The notes below the pieces were generated by a model. It was not told the DNA's origin, ran no database searches, and saw only the letters and a list, made by a program, of their open reading frames with translations. Positions 25,790 to 34,600 of a stretch of 64,000 nt of DNA are shown here, piece after piece (the first letter of the stretch is position 1; every line of letters begins with the position of its first letter). The stretch spans positions 496,001 through 560,000 of the forward strand of contig CAVXOW010000006.1 in assembly GCA_963763485.1 (NCBI GenBank), read 5' to 3'. The stretch comes from CAWCKS01 sp963763485 (GTDB lineage Bacteria > Pseudomonadota > Alphaproteobacteria > Rhizobiales > Xanthobacteraceae). The position numbers and the translations under genes were made by a program.

Positions 25790-27181
25790 CTAGTTCGCGC
25801 GCTCGCGCACGAGCTCCATCAACTCGGAGACGCGCGACAGCTCGCTGAAACGCCCGCAGATGTCAGCGACCTTGCCCGCGCGCGCAGCGCCGATGACCGG
25901 CTCCGCCAGCGTCGTGAATTTGTCCCGCAACGCCGCGCCCTGCCGCGGCAGGTCGGTCATCGGAATCCCGACATCGTGAGCTTGTCTCACGACGCGGCCG
26001 TCCTTGAGGTGCACGACGACCTCGCTCAACGTATGCGGCGCGACCGGCTTCGGCCTGACCTCGATCTTCTCGCGAAGCGCGATGACATCGGCCCGTGCGG
26101 CGGTCTTGTCCGTGAACAGCCCGTCATTCGCCGTGTTCTCACCGAGCAGCGCCAGCGCGTTGGTCGCCCGCAGCGAGAATTTTATCTCAAGCCCGGTCTT
26201 CGGCGCGGGAATGTTGCAGACCTTCAGATGCCCGTCGTTGACGTTGAGCTCGACCTTGCTGATGGCGTCGGCCTGCAAGCCGTGCTGACGGCGCAGCATG
26301 TTGCTCGCTTCGATCGAGGAATGCGTGAGGTAGCAGGCGGCGTGATATTTGAAGAGCGTCTGCGGCAGGTAGAAGCCGCCGGGGGGATCGGTCAGCGCGG
26401 CCTCCGGATCGGCGGTTGTCGACTGCGTCGCGCCAAACCCCTGCTCGACCTCGAGGATCGCCGGATTGCTGGTGAACCCGCGCTGCGCGAGCCGCGCCGC
26501 CTGCAGGCCGGTTGCCGCCGCCCGCCCGGCGTGCAGCGGCTTGCACATGGTGCCGAACACGCTCTTCAAGCCGGCCGCCTGCGTCGCCGCGATCCCCATC
26601 GCCATCGCCGTCGTCGCCGCATCGAGCCGCAGCAGGTTGCTCGCCGCAGCGGCAGCACCGATCGCGCCGTAGGTCGCGGTGTTGTGCCAGCCCTTCTGGT
26701 AGTGCGACGGCCCCATGTAGCGGCCAATCCTGCATTCCGTCTCGAAGCCCGCGGCGAACGCCTCGATCAGACGCTTGCCGTCGAGGTTGGCAAATTCCGC
26801 AAGCGGCAGCACCGCTGCCGCGATCGGCACCGTCGGGTGCCCGCCCATCGCGAAATTGACGTCGTCGAAGTCGAGCGCGTGCGACATTGCGCCGTTCAAC
26901 AGCGCCGCCTGCCGCACCGGCACCTTCGCGCCGCGGCCGACCACCGTGGCTTGCGCGGCGCCACCTTCGTCGGCGATGTCGGCGGCGAGAATCTGCGCCA
27001 GCGGCTCGTTCCAGGCGGCGAGCGTGACGCCGAACCAGTCCAGCAAGCAATGTCCTGCGACAGTTCGCGCGGCTTCGGAAATCTGATCGTAACGAAGGCC
27101 CGCCGCCTTCTCGGCGAGCGCCATCGTCAGATCACTGCGCGTGGTGCTCGAGGTCTTCTGAACGGTCTGCGCTACAGTCAT
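25790..27181 (-). CDS. MmgE/PrpD family protein
   Basis: The 463-residue product has the all-helical lid and core of the MmgE/PrpD family (2-methylcitrate dehydratase, cis-aconitate decarboxylase, iminodisuccinate epimerase). Key segments are LLNGAMSHALDFDDVNFAMG, HPTVPIAAAVLPLAE, GWHNTATYGAIGAAAAAS and GTMCKPLHAGRAAATGLQAA. ATG 27181 follows AGAGGTGAGG. It is the last gene of an operon after an acyl-D-amino-acid deacylase and a gamma-glutamyltransferase. That company, rather than methylcitrate-cycle genes, suggests epimerisation or dehydration of an amino-acid-derived dicarboxylate; this is inference. Confidence 0.88.
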   Translation of the reverse strand: MTVAQTVQKTSSTTRSDLTMALAEKAAGLRYDQISEAARTVAGHCLLDWFGVTLAAWNEPLAQILAADIADEGGAAQATVVGRGAKVPVRQAALLNGAMSHALDFDDVNFAMGGHPTVPIAAAVLPLAEFANLDGKRLIEAFAAGFETECRIGRYMGPSHYQKGWHNTATYGAIGAAAAASNLLRLDAATTAMAMGIAATQAAGLKSVFGTMCKPLHAGRAAATGLQAARLAQRGFTSNPAILEVEQGFGATQSTTADPEAALTDPPGGFYLPQTLFKYHAACYLTHSSIEASNMLRRQHGLQADAISKVELNVNDGHLKVCNIPAPKTGLEIKFSLRATNALALLGENTANDGLFTDKTAARADVIALREKIEVRPKPVAPHTLSEVVVHLKDGRVVRQAHDVGIPMTDLPRQGAALRDKFTTLAEPVIGAARAGKVADICGRFSELSRVSELMELVRERAN

Positions 27182-27224
27182 CGCCTCACCTCTTTGTCTT
27201 GACTTGTCCGGCTTCCGATCTTTC

Positions 27225-28931
27225 CTAACTCCGCCGCGTCTCCAGCGTGAAACGCACGCCGGCGCGCGCCAGGCCGCCGCTGATGCCGACCGGCGTGCCG
27301 TCGGCCCGCCAGCAGGCGGCACCGCTCAATGTGCCGTCAGCATTGAACTGGATCGCATTCATGCCGCCGGCCACCGTCGGCACCGTGATCGCCTGATGGC
27401 CCATGGCGACGAGTTCGTCGCGCAGGGCATCGGAGAACGCCGGCTCGATCTCGAGCGCATTGCCCTCGGTCCAGATCCGCGGCGCTTCGACCGCCTCCTG
27501 CAGGCTCATCTCATGATCGATCAGATTGACCAGCGCCTGCAGCGCGCTCGGGAAGATCTTTTTCCCGCCAGGCAAACCCAAAGCATAGACCAGCTTGCCG
27601 TCGCGCAACGCCATCATCGGCGACATCGATGTCGTCACCCGCTTGCCCGGCTGCACCGACAGCGCATTGCCGGGCCGCGGATCGAACAGGTTCATGTAGT
27701 TGTTCGGCACGATGCCGGTGCCCGGCACCATGAAGCGCGCGCCGAACAGGCTGTTGATCGTCTGCGTCGTCGCGATCGCATTGCCCGCGCTGTCGGCGAC
27801 GGTGACGTGGGTCGTGTGGGCGCTTTGACCCGGCGATACGCCGGCACTCCAGCGCTTTGCCTTGTTGAGATCGATCATCGCGCGGCGCTCGTCGGCATAG
27901 GCCTTGGACGTCAGCCGTGCGACCGGAACTTCGATGAAGTCGGGATCGGCAGTCGCTGCCGCACGGTCGGCAAACGCGATCTTGATCACCTCGGCGAGCA
28001 GATGCACGGTCTCGCGGCTGCCAAACCCAAGCGCTCGCACATCGAAGCCTTCGAGGATATTCAGCATCTGCGTAATGTGGACGCCGGAGGCCGCCGGCGG
28101 CGGCGGGCCGATGATGTCCCAGCCGCGATAGCTGCCGCGGATCGGCTGCCGCTCGATGGTCCGGATGGCGGCGAGATCGGCTTTGCCGATGAAGCCGCCG
28201 CGCGCTTCCATGCACTCGACCAGGCGCTGGCCGATCACGCCGCTGTAAAGCGCGGCCTCGCCGTCTTTCGCGATCAGCGCGAGCGTGTCGGCATATTCGG
28301 GCCGAGCCAGACGCGCCCCTGCCGGCAGCGGTTTGCCGCCAGGCAGAAAAACTTTGGCACAGCCGTCATCCTTCGACATGTCGGGGGCGGCGTTGGCGAT
28401 GCATTCGCTGAGGTAGGGCGTCACCGTGAAGCCGCGCGAGGCGTGCTTGATCGCGGGCTGCATCACGTCGGCGAGCGGCAAGGTGCCGAACCGCCGCAGC
28501 GTCTCGCACCAGGCCTTCAGCGAACCCGGTGTCGCCACCGCCTTCGGCCCGACCAGGCTTTCGTCGCCGATGGTGTCGAACACGTCGGCCGCCGCTCCCG
28601 GAACCGGCCGATAGCAATCGGGCTTGCAGGCCAGCGGCACCGCACTCTGGCCATCCATGATGCGATGGCTGCCGTCGGCGAGGCGGACGTGTGCCATGCC
28701 GCCGCCGATGATGCCGACCATCATCGGCTCGACCACCGTGAGCGTGAACAGCGCTGATATCGCCGCATCGATGGCGTTACCGCCGGCAGCGAGCATTTCG
28801 GCGCCTGCCGCAGACGCCAGCGGATGATTGGTCACGATCACGCCGCGGCTGGCGTGGACCGGCTGCTTGTCGCAAACGAACGCGGTGCCGGCGCGGTCGA
28901 GCCAGCCCGCGGGATTTGCTCGCGCATCCAT
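27225..28931 (-). CDS. Gamma-glutamyltransferase family Ntn hydrolase
   Basis: The 568-residue product is a gamma-glutamyltranspeptidase-type precursor that should cleave itself before the Thr of SAHTTHVTVAD (about residue 373), which becomes the nucleophile. Other family segments are GVIVTNHPLASAAGAEML, GIIGGGMAHVRLADG and GPPPPAASGVHITQMLNILE. No signal peptide is evident at ATG 28931, so a cytoplasmic location is likely, which is common for GGT-like amidases that act on acylated metabolites. The gene begins 4 nt after the deacylase stop and is followed 43 nt later by the MmgE/PrpD gene. Confidence 0.9.
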   Translation of the reverse strand: MDARANPAGWLDRAGTAFVCDKQPVHASRGVIVTNHPLASAAGAEMLAAGGNAIDAAISALFTLTVVEPMMVGIIGGGMAHVRLADGSHRIMDGQSAVPLACKPDCYRPVPGAAADVFDTIGDESLVGPKAVATPGSLKAWCETLRRFGTLPLADVMQPAIKHASRGFTVTPYLSECIANAAPDMSKDDGCAKVFLPGGKPLPAGARLARPEYADTLALIAKDGEAALYSGVIGQRLVECMEARGGFIGKADLAAIRTIERQPIRGSYRGWDIIGPPPPAASGVHITQMLNILEGFDVRALGFGSRETVHLLAEVIKIAFADRAAATADPDFIEVPVARLTSKAYADERRAMIDLNKAKRWSAGVSPGQSAHTTHVTVADSAGNAIATTQTINSLFGARFMVPGTGIVPNNYMNLFDPRPGNALSVQPGKRVTTSMSPMMALRDGKLVYALGLPGGKKIFPSALQALVNLIDHEMSLQEAVEAPRIWTEGNALEIEPAFSDALRDELVAMGHQAITVPTVAGGMNAIQFNADGTLSGAACWRADGTPVGISGGLARAGVRFTLETRRS

Positions 28932-28935
28932 AACG

Positions 28936-30687
28936 CTACTGCGCCGCGTCGAGGTGACGCTCGGCTTTCGGGTCAGGCCGGACGCCGCGCACCAGCCGCC
29001 CCGGCCGCAGCCCCGTCGGCTTGCCGCCACGCTGGGTCACGAGACCGGACACGATCGTTGCGTCATAGCCGTCGATCGGCTGCAGCAGCCGTCGGCCGCC
29101 CATCGGCAGGTCGTAATGCACCTCCGGCGGCCGCAGCTTCAGCCGGTCGTAGTCGATCACGTTGAGATCGGCTTTGTAGCCCACGCCGATCACGCCACGA
29201 TCCTTCAGACCGACCGACAGCGCGGTCTTGCGCGCCTGCGACGCCACGACGAACGGAATGCTTAAGCGTTCGCCACGCGTGCGATCGCGCGTCCAGTGCG
29301 ACAGCAGATAGGTCGGGAAGCTGGCGTCGCAAATGATGCCGCAATGGGCGCCGCCGTCGCTCAGGCCCGGCACCGAATGCGGGTCGAGCAGCATCTCGCG
29401 CACCGCGTCGAGATTGCCGTCGGCATAATTCGCGAACGGCACATAGAGCATGCCGCGGCCGTTCTGCTCGAGCATCGCGTCATAGGCGAGTTCTTCCGGC
29501 CTCCTGCCCTCGCGCGTTGCCCGCGCGCCAAGCGTGTTCTCCGGCGACTGCTCGTAGTCCGGCGGATCGCCGAGCAGATACATCCTGTCGTAGTTCGGCC
29601 GGAAGAACAGCGGGTCATCCGTCTTTGACGCGGACTCCGCCAGGATCGCGGCCCGCACCGCAGGATCGCGCAAGCGCGCGATCCTCTCCTTCAGCGGCAG
29701 CTTGGCGATCGCCTTGTAGCTCGGATGGGTCTGGAACGGATTGCGCGACAGTTCGAGGCCGAGCAGCAAGCCGATCGGCCGCGCTGCGATCTGGGTCGTG
29801 ATCGACAGGCCCTTGGTCCGGGTCGCCTCGCCGATCCTCTCGAGCACATTGCGATAGCCCTGCGGATTCTGGTAGCCCTGCCCCAGCGAGAACGATACCG
29901 GGCATCTGGTGTTCTCGGCCACCCGCAACATCATCGGCAGATCTTCTGCGAAGGTGCTTGCGTCGAGCACGAACTGCAGCACGCTGCGGCCGGCTTTTTG
30001 CATCGCTTGCGCAATCGCGGTCAGTTCATCCTCGCCCGCCTTCAGCGTCGGCGTGAAATCGCCGGTCGAGGTGCGGTGGTTCAGCGTGCGCGAGGTCGAG
30101 AAGCCGAGCGCGCCGGCTTTGACCGCCTCGTAGGCGAGCGCAGCCATCTGCCTGTTGTCTTCCGGCGTCGCCGGGTCGCGGCGCGCGCCGCGATCGCCCA
30201 TCACATGGACGCGCAGCGCAGCGTGCGGCAGCTGCGAGCCAAAATCCATGTCGTAGGAACGCTGCGACAGCCAGTCGAGATAGTCGGGATAGCTCTCCCA
30301 CTTCCACGGCAGGCCGGCGGCGAGCACCGGCTCCGGGATATCCTCGACGCCTTCCATCAGCTGGATCAGCCGCTCGCGATCGGCGGGCCGGCACGGCGCG
30401 AAGCCGACACCGCAGTTGCCCATGATGGCGGTGGTGACACCATTCTGCGATGACGGCGAGATGTCCTGGCTCCAGGTCACCTGCCCATCATAATGGGTGT
30501 GGACGTCGACGAAGCCGGGCGTGACCAGCTTGCCCCTGGCGTCGATCTCCTCGGCGCCCTTGGCAGCGACACGGCCGACCTCGACGATGCGGCCGCCACT
30601 GACCGCAACATCACCTTCGTAGAGCTCGCCTCCAAGACCATCGGCAATCGTGCCGCCACGAATGACAAGATCGACCTTGCCCGCCAT
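28936..30687 (-). CDS. N-acyl-D-amino-acid deacylase family amidohydrolase
   Basis: The 583-residue product belongs to the D-aminoacylase branch of the amidohydrolase superfamily. PGFVDVHTHYDGQ holds the first metal His pair, and GLSDGGAHCGI supplies the catalytic Asp. The N-terminal beta-sandwich (VDLVIRGGTIADGLG) and the C-terminal VGYKADLNVIDYD complete the usual architecture. GGGAGAAG precedes ATG 30687. It is the first gene of the deacylase-GGT-MmgE/PrpD operon and probably hydrolyses an N-acylated or N-carbamoyl amino acid. Confidence 0.9.
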   Translation of the reverse strand: MAGKVDLVIRGGTIADGLGGELYEGDVAVSGGRIVEVGRVAAKGAEEIDARGKLVTPGFVDVHTHYDGQVTWSQDISPSSQNGVTTAIMGNCGVGFAPCRPADRERLIQLMEGVEDIPEPVLAAGLPWKWESYPDYLDWLSQRSYDMDFGSQLPHAALRVHVMGDRGARRDPATPEDNRQMAALAYEAVKAGALGFSTSRTLNHRTSTGDFTPTLKAGEDELTAIAQAMQKAGRSVLQFVLDASTFAEDLPMMLRVAENTRCPVSFSLGQGYQNPQGYRNVLERIGEATRTKGLSITTQIAARPIGLLLGLELSRNPFQTHPSYKAIAKLPLKERIARLRDPAVRAAILAESASKTDDPLFFRPNYDRMYLLGDPPDYEQSPENTLGARATREGRRPEELAYDAMLEQNGRGMLYVPFANYADGNLDAVREMLLDPHSVPGLSDGGAHCGIICDASFPTYLLSHWTRDRTRGERLSIPFVVASQARKTALSVGLKDRGVIGVGYKADLNVIDYDRLKLRPPEVHYDLPMGGRRLLQPIDGYDATIVSGLVTQRGGKPTGLRPGRLVRGVRPDPKAERHLDAAQ

Positions 30688-30725
30688 CGCGCTTCTCCCG
30701 GATTGTTGTTGTCTTGTTATGTAAG

Positions 30726-30753
30726 AGCCTTCGCAGCCGAGGCTGCGAAGGCT
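30726..30753 (-). terminator. Hairpin downstream of the PsiF-like gene
   Basis: AGCCTTCGCAGCC and GGCTGCGAAGGCT form a perfect 13-bp stem with a two-base centre, 12 nt beyond the PsiF-like stop and upstream of the deacylase start. No long T run follows, but its position fits termination between the two units. Confidence 0.65.
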
Positions 30754-30765
30754 TAGTCGGTCAAC

Positions 30766-31008
30766 TCAGGTGCCGACCGCGTCGGTCACGCACTTCTTGG
30801 TGAAGCTGGTCTTGGCGGCGCCGTTCAGCTTCTGGTCCTTGGCGGAGGTGTCGCAGGTCTTGGCGGCGTCGCTCTGGCACTTCTTCATGAAGCTCGTCAT
30901 CGCAGCTCCGGCGAGCTTCTTGTCGGTCGCCTGGCTCTTGCAGGTGTCGGCCGCAAATGCCGTCGTCGCAAACGACGCGATCAAGAGCCCAAAGAAAATC
31001 TGCCTCAT
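30766..31008 (-). CDS. PsiF-repeat exported protein
   Basis: The 80-residue precursor has a cleavable signal peptide (MRQIFFGLLIASFATTAFA) followed by two copies of the Cys-rich PsiF repeat: CKSQATDKKLAGAAMTSFMK and CDTSAKDQKLNGAAKTSFTK, each ending KKC. PsiF is phosphate-starvation-inducible in E. coli but has no known activity. The four paired Cys suggest disulfides in the periplasm. ATG 31008 follows AGGGAGACATGC. The much longer open frame around it is a high-GC artefact. Confidence 0.9.
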   Translation of the reverse strand: MRQIFFGLLIASFATTAFAADTCKSQATDKKLAGAAMTSFMKKCQSDAAKTCDTSAKDQKLNGAAKTSFTKKCVTDAVGT

Positions 31009-31120
31009 GCATGTCTCCCTTTGTTGTCCCCGCCCCAAAAACCGGAAGGCGACCCCAACCGCGACTCGCCACCACCGTGCCGCGTCAGTTTGACACGGCA
31101 CGGCGGCAGCTTCCAGAGAC

Positions 31121-32353
31121 TTACAGCAGTTCGCCGCCGGCGGCGGACGCCGTGGTCCCGTGCTTCTTGTAAGCCTTGATGACATTGCGGCCGATCGTCC
31201 ACTTGTGGACCTCGTCCGGACCGTCGACCAGGCGCTGCGAGCGGATTTGCGTGTACCAGCGCGCCAGCGGGGTGTCCTGGCTGTAGCCGAGCGCACCGTG
31301 CAGCTGGATCGAGGTATCGACCACCTTGTGCACCATGTGGGCGAGGAAGATCTTCGCCATCGAGTTTTCCTGTCGAAGATCCATGCCCTTCTCGGCCTTG
31401 TAGGCGATGTGAAGGAGCATGAGCCGCGCCATGTAGAGTTCGCTGGCGCAATCGGCCAGCATGAACTGCACGGCCTGACGATCAGCAAGCAACACGCCGA
31501 AGGTCGAGCGGTTGAGCACGCGCGCGGTCGCCATATCGAGCGCGCGCTGGGCGCGGGCGATATTGTGCATGCCGTGACGGAGACGGCCGTAGGCCAGGCG
31601 GTGCTGACCCATGGCAAAGCCGTTGCCTTCACCGCCGAGCAGATCCTGCGCGGAAACCTTGAGATCCTTGATCTCGATCTCGGAGTGCCCGCCCGCGAGC
31701 TTGTCGTAGTGCGGACCTTCGATCGCCATGTTCTTGATGTTGCGCTTGATGTTGTAGCCGGGGTTCGGCAACTCGACGAGGAAGGTCGAGAACTGCTTGT
31801 GCCGCGGTGCGTTCGGATCGGTCTTGGCCATCACGAAGGCGATGTCGGCGACGCTCGCCGAGCTCGAGAACCATTTTTCGCCGTTCAGGACGTAATTCTC
31901 GTTGCCGTCCTTGACCGCGGAAGTCTGCATGCCGGTCGCGTCCGCGCCCGATGCTTTTTCGGTCATCGAGAAGCAGACCCGCTTCTCACCGTTCAGCAGC
32001 GGCTTCAGATACTTTTCTTTCTGATACTCGGTGCCGTGGGTCAGGATGGTGAGCATCGAGGCGTCGTCGGGGCCTTGCGTGTTCATCGACAGTGCGCCGA
32101 GCGAACTCTCGCCGAGTTCCATCTGCACCAAAGCGTTGGCGAGCGGGCCAAGACCCATGCCGCCGTATTCCTGCGGGATGAACGGGCACCACAGCCCCTG
32201 CGACCGCGCCTTTTTCCGCAGCGGAGTAAGCACGTCGTCGAGCGACTTCGAATCCAGTTGCTGCTCTGCCGGAATGCACTCGTCATGCACCCATTGCCGC
32301 ACCCTTTCCCGGATCGCCTTGGCCTCCGGTGGAATTTCGAAATCGATCGCCAT
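31121..32353 (-). CDS. Acyl-CoA dehydrogenase
   Basis: The 410-residue product is a flavoprotein that makes trans-2-enoyl-CoA and passes electrons to ETF. The FAD-contact segment is VCFSMTEKASGADATGMQTS, followed by NGEKWFSSSASVADIAFV. The C-terminal IQLHGALGYSQDTPLARWYT and LVDGPDEVHKWTIGRN match the ACAD10/11-like subgroup. ATG 32353 follows GAGGAAAC. It appears monocistronic, between the PsiF-like gene and a large exported protein gene on the same strand. The chain-length preference cannot be read from sequence. Confidence 0.92.
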   Translation of the reverse strand: MAIDFEIPPEAKAIRERVRQWVHDECIPAEQQLDSKSLDDVLTPLRKKARSQGLWCPFIPQEYGGMGLGPLANALVQMELGESSLGALSMNTQGPDDASMLTILTHGTEYQKEKYLKPLLNGEKRVCFSMTEKASGADATGMQTSAVKDGNENYVLNGEKWFSSSASVADIAFVMAKTDPNAPRHKQFSTFLVELPNPGYNIKRNIKNMAIEGPHYDKLAGGHSEIEIKDLKVSAQDLLGGEGNGFAMGQHRLAYGRLRHGMHNIARAQRALDMATARVLNRSTFGVLLADRQAVQFMLADCASELYMARLMLLHIAYKAEKGMDLRQENSMAKIFLAHMVHKVVDTSIQLHGALGYSQDTPLARWYTQIRSQRLVDGPDEVHKWTIGRNVIKAYKKHGTTASAAGGELL

Positions 32354-32528
32354 GATGTTTCCTCGTTCAGTCGCTGTTTGATTGGACTGCCTACGACTTT
32401 AGGAGGTTGGCCCGCCGATGCCCAGCCTTAACCGGCTAAGGGCATCGCAAGCCCCTGCATGGCAGCCGCATAGCTGGCCCGGAAGGACCAGCCGGCACGC
32501 ACAATCAAGTCGCGACGACGAAGATCAT

Positions 32529-34442
32529 TCAGTACATCTGCAGCGGCAGTGCGCCGCCTGGCCCGATCAACAGGCCCCAGGTTTCGTCGGCCGCGACGGT
32601 GATTTCGTCGGACGCGGCTGGCTTGCCCGACATCTTGAGCGAGAATTTATAGGCGCCTGGCGGCAGTTCGAGCTGTGGTCCGCTGGCCGGCCCCTTGGCG
32701 CCGGCGCCGGCCGGCACCTTGATGGTCTGGTTGTTGATCGTGATGGTGGCATCCGCGGGCATGGTGTTGCCGAGCAGCAGCTTGACCTGACCCGCCTTCG
32801 GCAACATGCCGGCTTTCGCCGCGGCATCCTTGTCGCGCACGGCGAGTTCGACCGTGGTCTCGCCGTCCTTGCGCGCGAGCTTGAGCACCGACGGCCCGGC
32901 CGGTGACGCGAAAGGTACCGTGGCCTGATCCGACTTGATCGCGGCGCCTTGCGCATCTTCTTTCCAGCCGTGCTTGCTGAGCTCGCGCCGATAGAAGCCG
33001 AGCACGGCGTCAAGACTTGCCGGGATCGACGCATGCACCTGATGGCGGAACGGCGATTGGTCGCCAGCACTCATCGTGTGCTCGGTCGGCACCGGCAGGC
33101 CGCCACTCTCCTCCGCTTCGAGCTGGTCCGCGCTTGTGATGCGATCGCCGCCCTTGCCCTGCGACGCAGTGTCGTCGCTATCGGGCTTGGCCGCCGCGGT
33201 AACAAGCCCCGAGCCACTGACGTCGACGTTCACGCTCTTGCCGAGCTGCATGATGGTGAACGACAAATCCTTGTCGCCCTTGGCAAAGTCGAGCATGACC
33301 ATGTTCGGCTTGTTGATCGGGGTCGGGTCTTCCTTCCAGCCGAGTGACTTCAGCGATGAGCGATAGAACGCGGCGAGCGCTTTCACGCTCGACGAGCTGT
33401 TGTATTCCAGCTTGCCGTCGGCGGCATTGTAATCGACGTCCTCGGCGCCATCGGGCATCGGGATCGGCAGCGTGTTGTTCGCGGCCGCCTGCGGCGCGGC
33501 ATCGGTCGTCGCGCTCGGCGTTGGCTTTGCCGGCGTTGCTGCGGCGGCCTGCCTGATCGCCTCGGCGTCCTTGATCGCCTGCGCGACGGTGTCCTTGGCG
33601 ACCTGCTGGGCGCGTTCCCGGATTTTTTCGGCTTCAGCCTCGGCCTCATCCTTCTTGGCCTGGTCCATCCGCGCGCGATTTTTCGCAGCTTCCGCCGCGG
33701 CCCGTTGCTCCGGCGACAACGGCAGCGGCGCGACAGTCGCGATCTCGTCCGGCTTTGCACCGATCGCATCGGCCGGGATTCCGCGGATTTCGACCTTGAG
33801 GCTGTTATCATCTCCGCGCATCAGCGTCAGGAACAGCCCGCGGTTCTCGCTTCGGGTAAACGTCGCGTAAGTGCCCTTGTCGCTCTTGCGATCGGGCCTG
33901 GCATTTTCCGGCCTTGGCGTCCAACCGCGTGCGGCAAGTTCGGTCGTAAAGAATTTCAACGTGTCGTCGATGCCGGCCGAGGTGATGCAGGCGAGATACG
34001 GCCGCGCCGAATCGAACTGAATGTCGGTCGCATCGGCAGGGAACGGTAAATCGCTCTCGTTGATCAGTCCGGTGTAGGAGATGAAGGTTGCGTTCGACAT
34101 GGCCGGCGCGACCGAGACGTCGACCTCCATGGCGATGGTGCCCTTCTTGAATCGCGTGACGACGAAATCGGGCAGTTTCGGATTGGATGAGAATGGCGCG
34201 ACGAACGGTTGCCAGTGCTCGGCCAGCATGAGCTTGTTGATGGCGTCGGCGGCGTCCGCGACCTTGCCCGGAACGGTAAAATTGGTGACTGGCACGCCCG
34301 AGAACACGATCTTGGCGTCGGCCGGCCGCGGCAGGCGGCTGGCGTCAAAATCTTCCGCGGCAGCCGCCGTCGCGGCCAACACGACGAGCGAAGTCGCGCC
34401 CAGCAAGGTGCGACGGATCGTTCGGGCGGAAGCGAGGGACAT
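32529..34442 (-). CDS. Exported protein with three copies of an uncharacterised module
   Basis: The 637-residue product has a signal peptide (RRTLLGATSLVVLAATAAAA) and then three related modules of about 90-110 residues. Each contains a helix of the form FFTTELAARGWTPRPE, FYRSSLKSLGWKEDP or FYRRELSKHGWKEDA (near residues 165, 370 and 500). Modules 2 and 3 are each preceded by a short segment resembling LPIPMPDGAEDVDY or LPVPTEHTMS. A charged Ala/Glu/Lys coiled coil of about 80 residues separates modules 1 and 2, and a beta-rich domain ends the protein. I do not recognise a named family. GGAG lies before ATG 34442. Probably periplasmic; function unknown. Confidence 0.82.
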   Translation of the reverse strand: MSLASARTIRRTLLGATSLVVLAATAAAAEDFDASRLPRPADAKIVFSGVPVTNFTVPGKVADAADAINKLMLAEHWQPFVAPFSSNPKLPDFVVTRFKKGTIAMEVDVSVAPAMSNATFISYTGLINESDLPFPADATDIQFDSARPYLACITSAGIDDTLKFFTTELAARGWTPRPENARPDRKSDKGTYATFTRSENRGLFLTLMRGDDNSLKVEIRGIPADAIGAKPDEIATVAPLPLSPEQRAAAEAAKNRARMDQAKKDEAEAEAEKIRERAQQVAKDTVAQAIKDAEAIRQAAAATPAKPTPSATTDAAPQAAANNTLPIPMPDGAEDVDYNAADGKLEYNSSSSVKALAAFYRSSLKSLGWKEDPTPINKPNMVMLDFAKGDKDLSFTIMQLGKSVNVDVSGSGLVTAAAKPDSDDTASQGKGGDRITSADQLEAEESGGLPVPTEHTMSAGDQSPFRHQVHASIPASLDAVLGFYRRELSKHGWKEDAQGAAIKSDQATVPFASPAGPSVLKLARKDGETTVELAVRDKDAAAKAGMLPKAGQVKLLLGNTMPADATITINNQTIKVPAGAGAKGPASGPQLELPPGAYKFSLKMSGKPAASDEITVAADETWGLLIGPGGALPLQMY

Positions 34443-34600
34443 GCGGACACTCCGGCGGAAGGTGCGCGTCGACGGGCGCGGACCATCCATGCCGCAAGCG
34501 CTGCATGCTTCAGTCGCCGAAATTGGAACGCTGGTTCAATCGGATAGCGAAACGGACGGCGCAAGCGCCGCCCGCTGCAAGTCTTAAGGCTCGATCTTGA

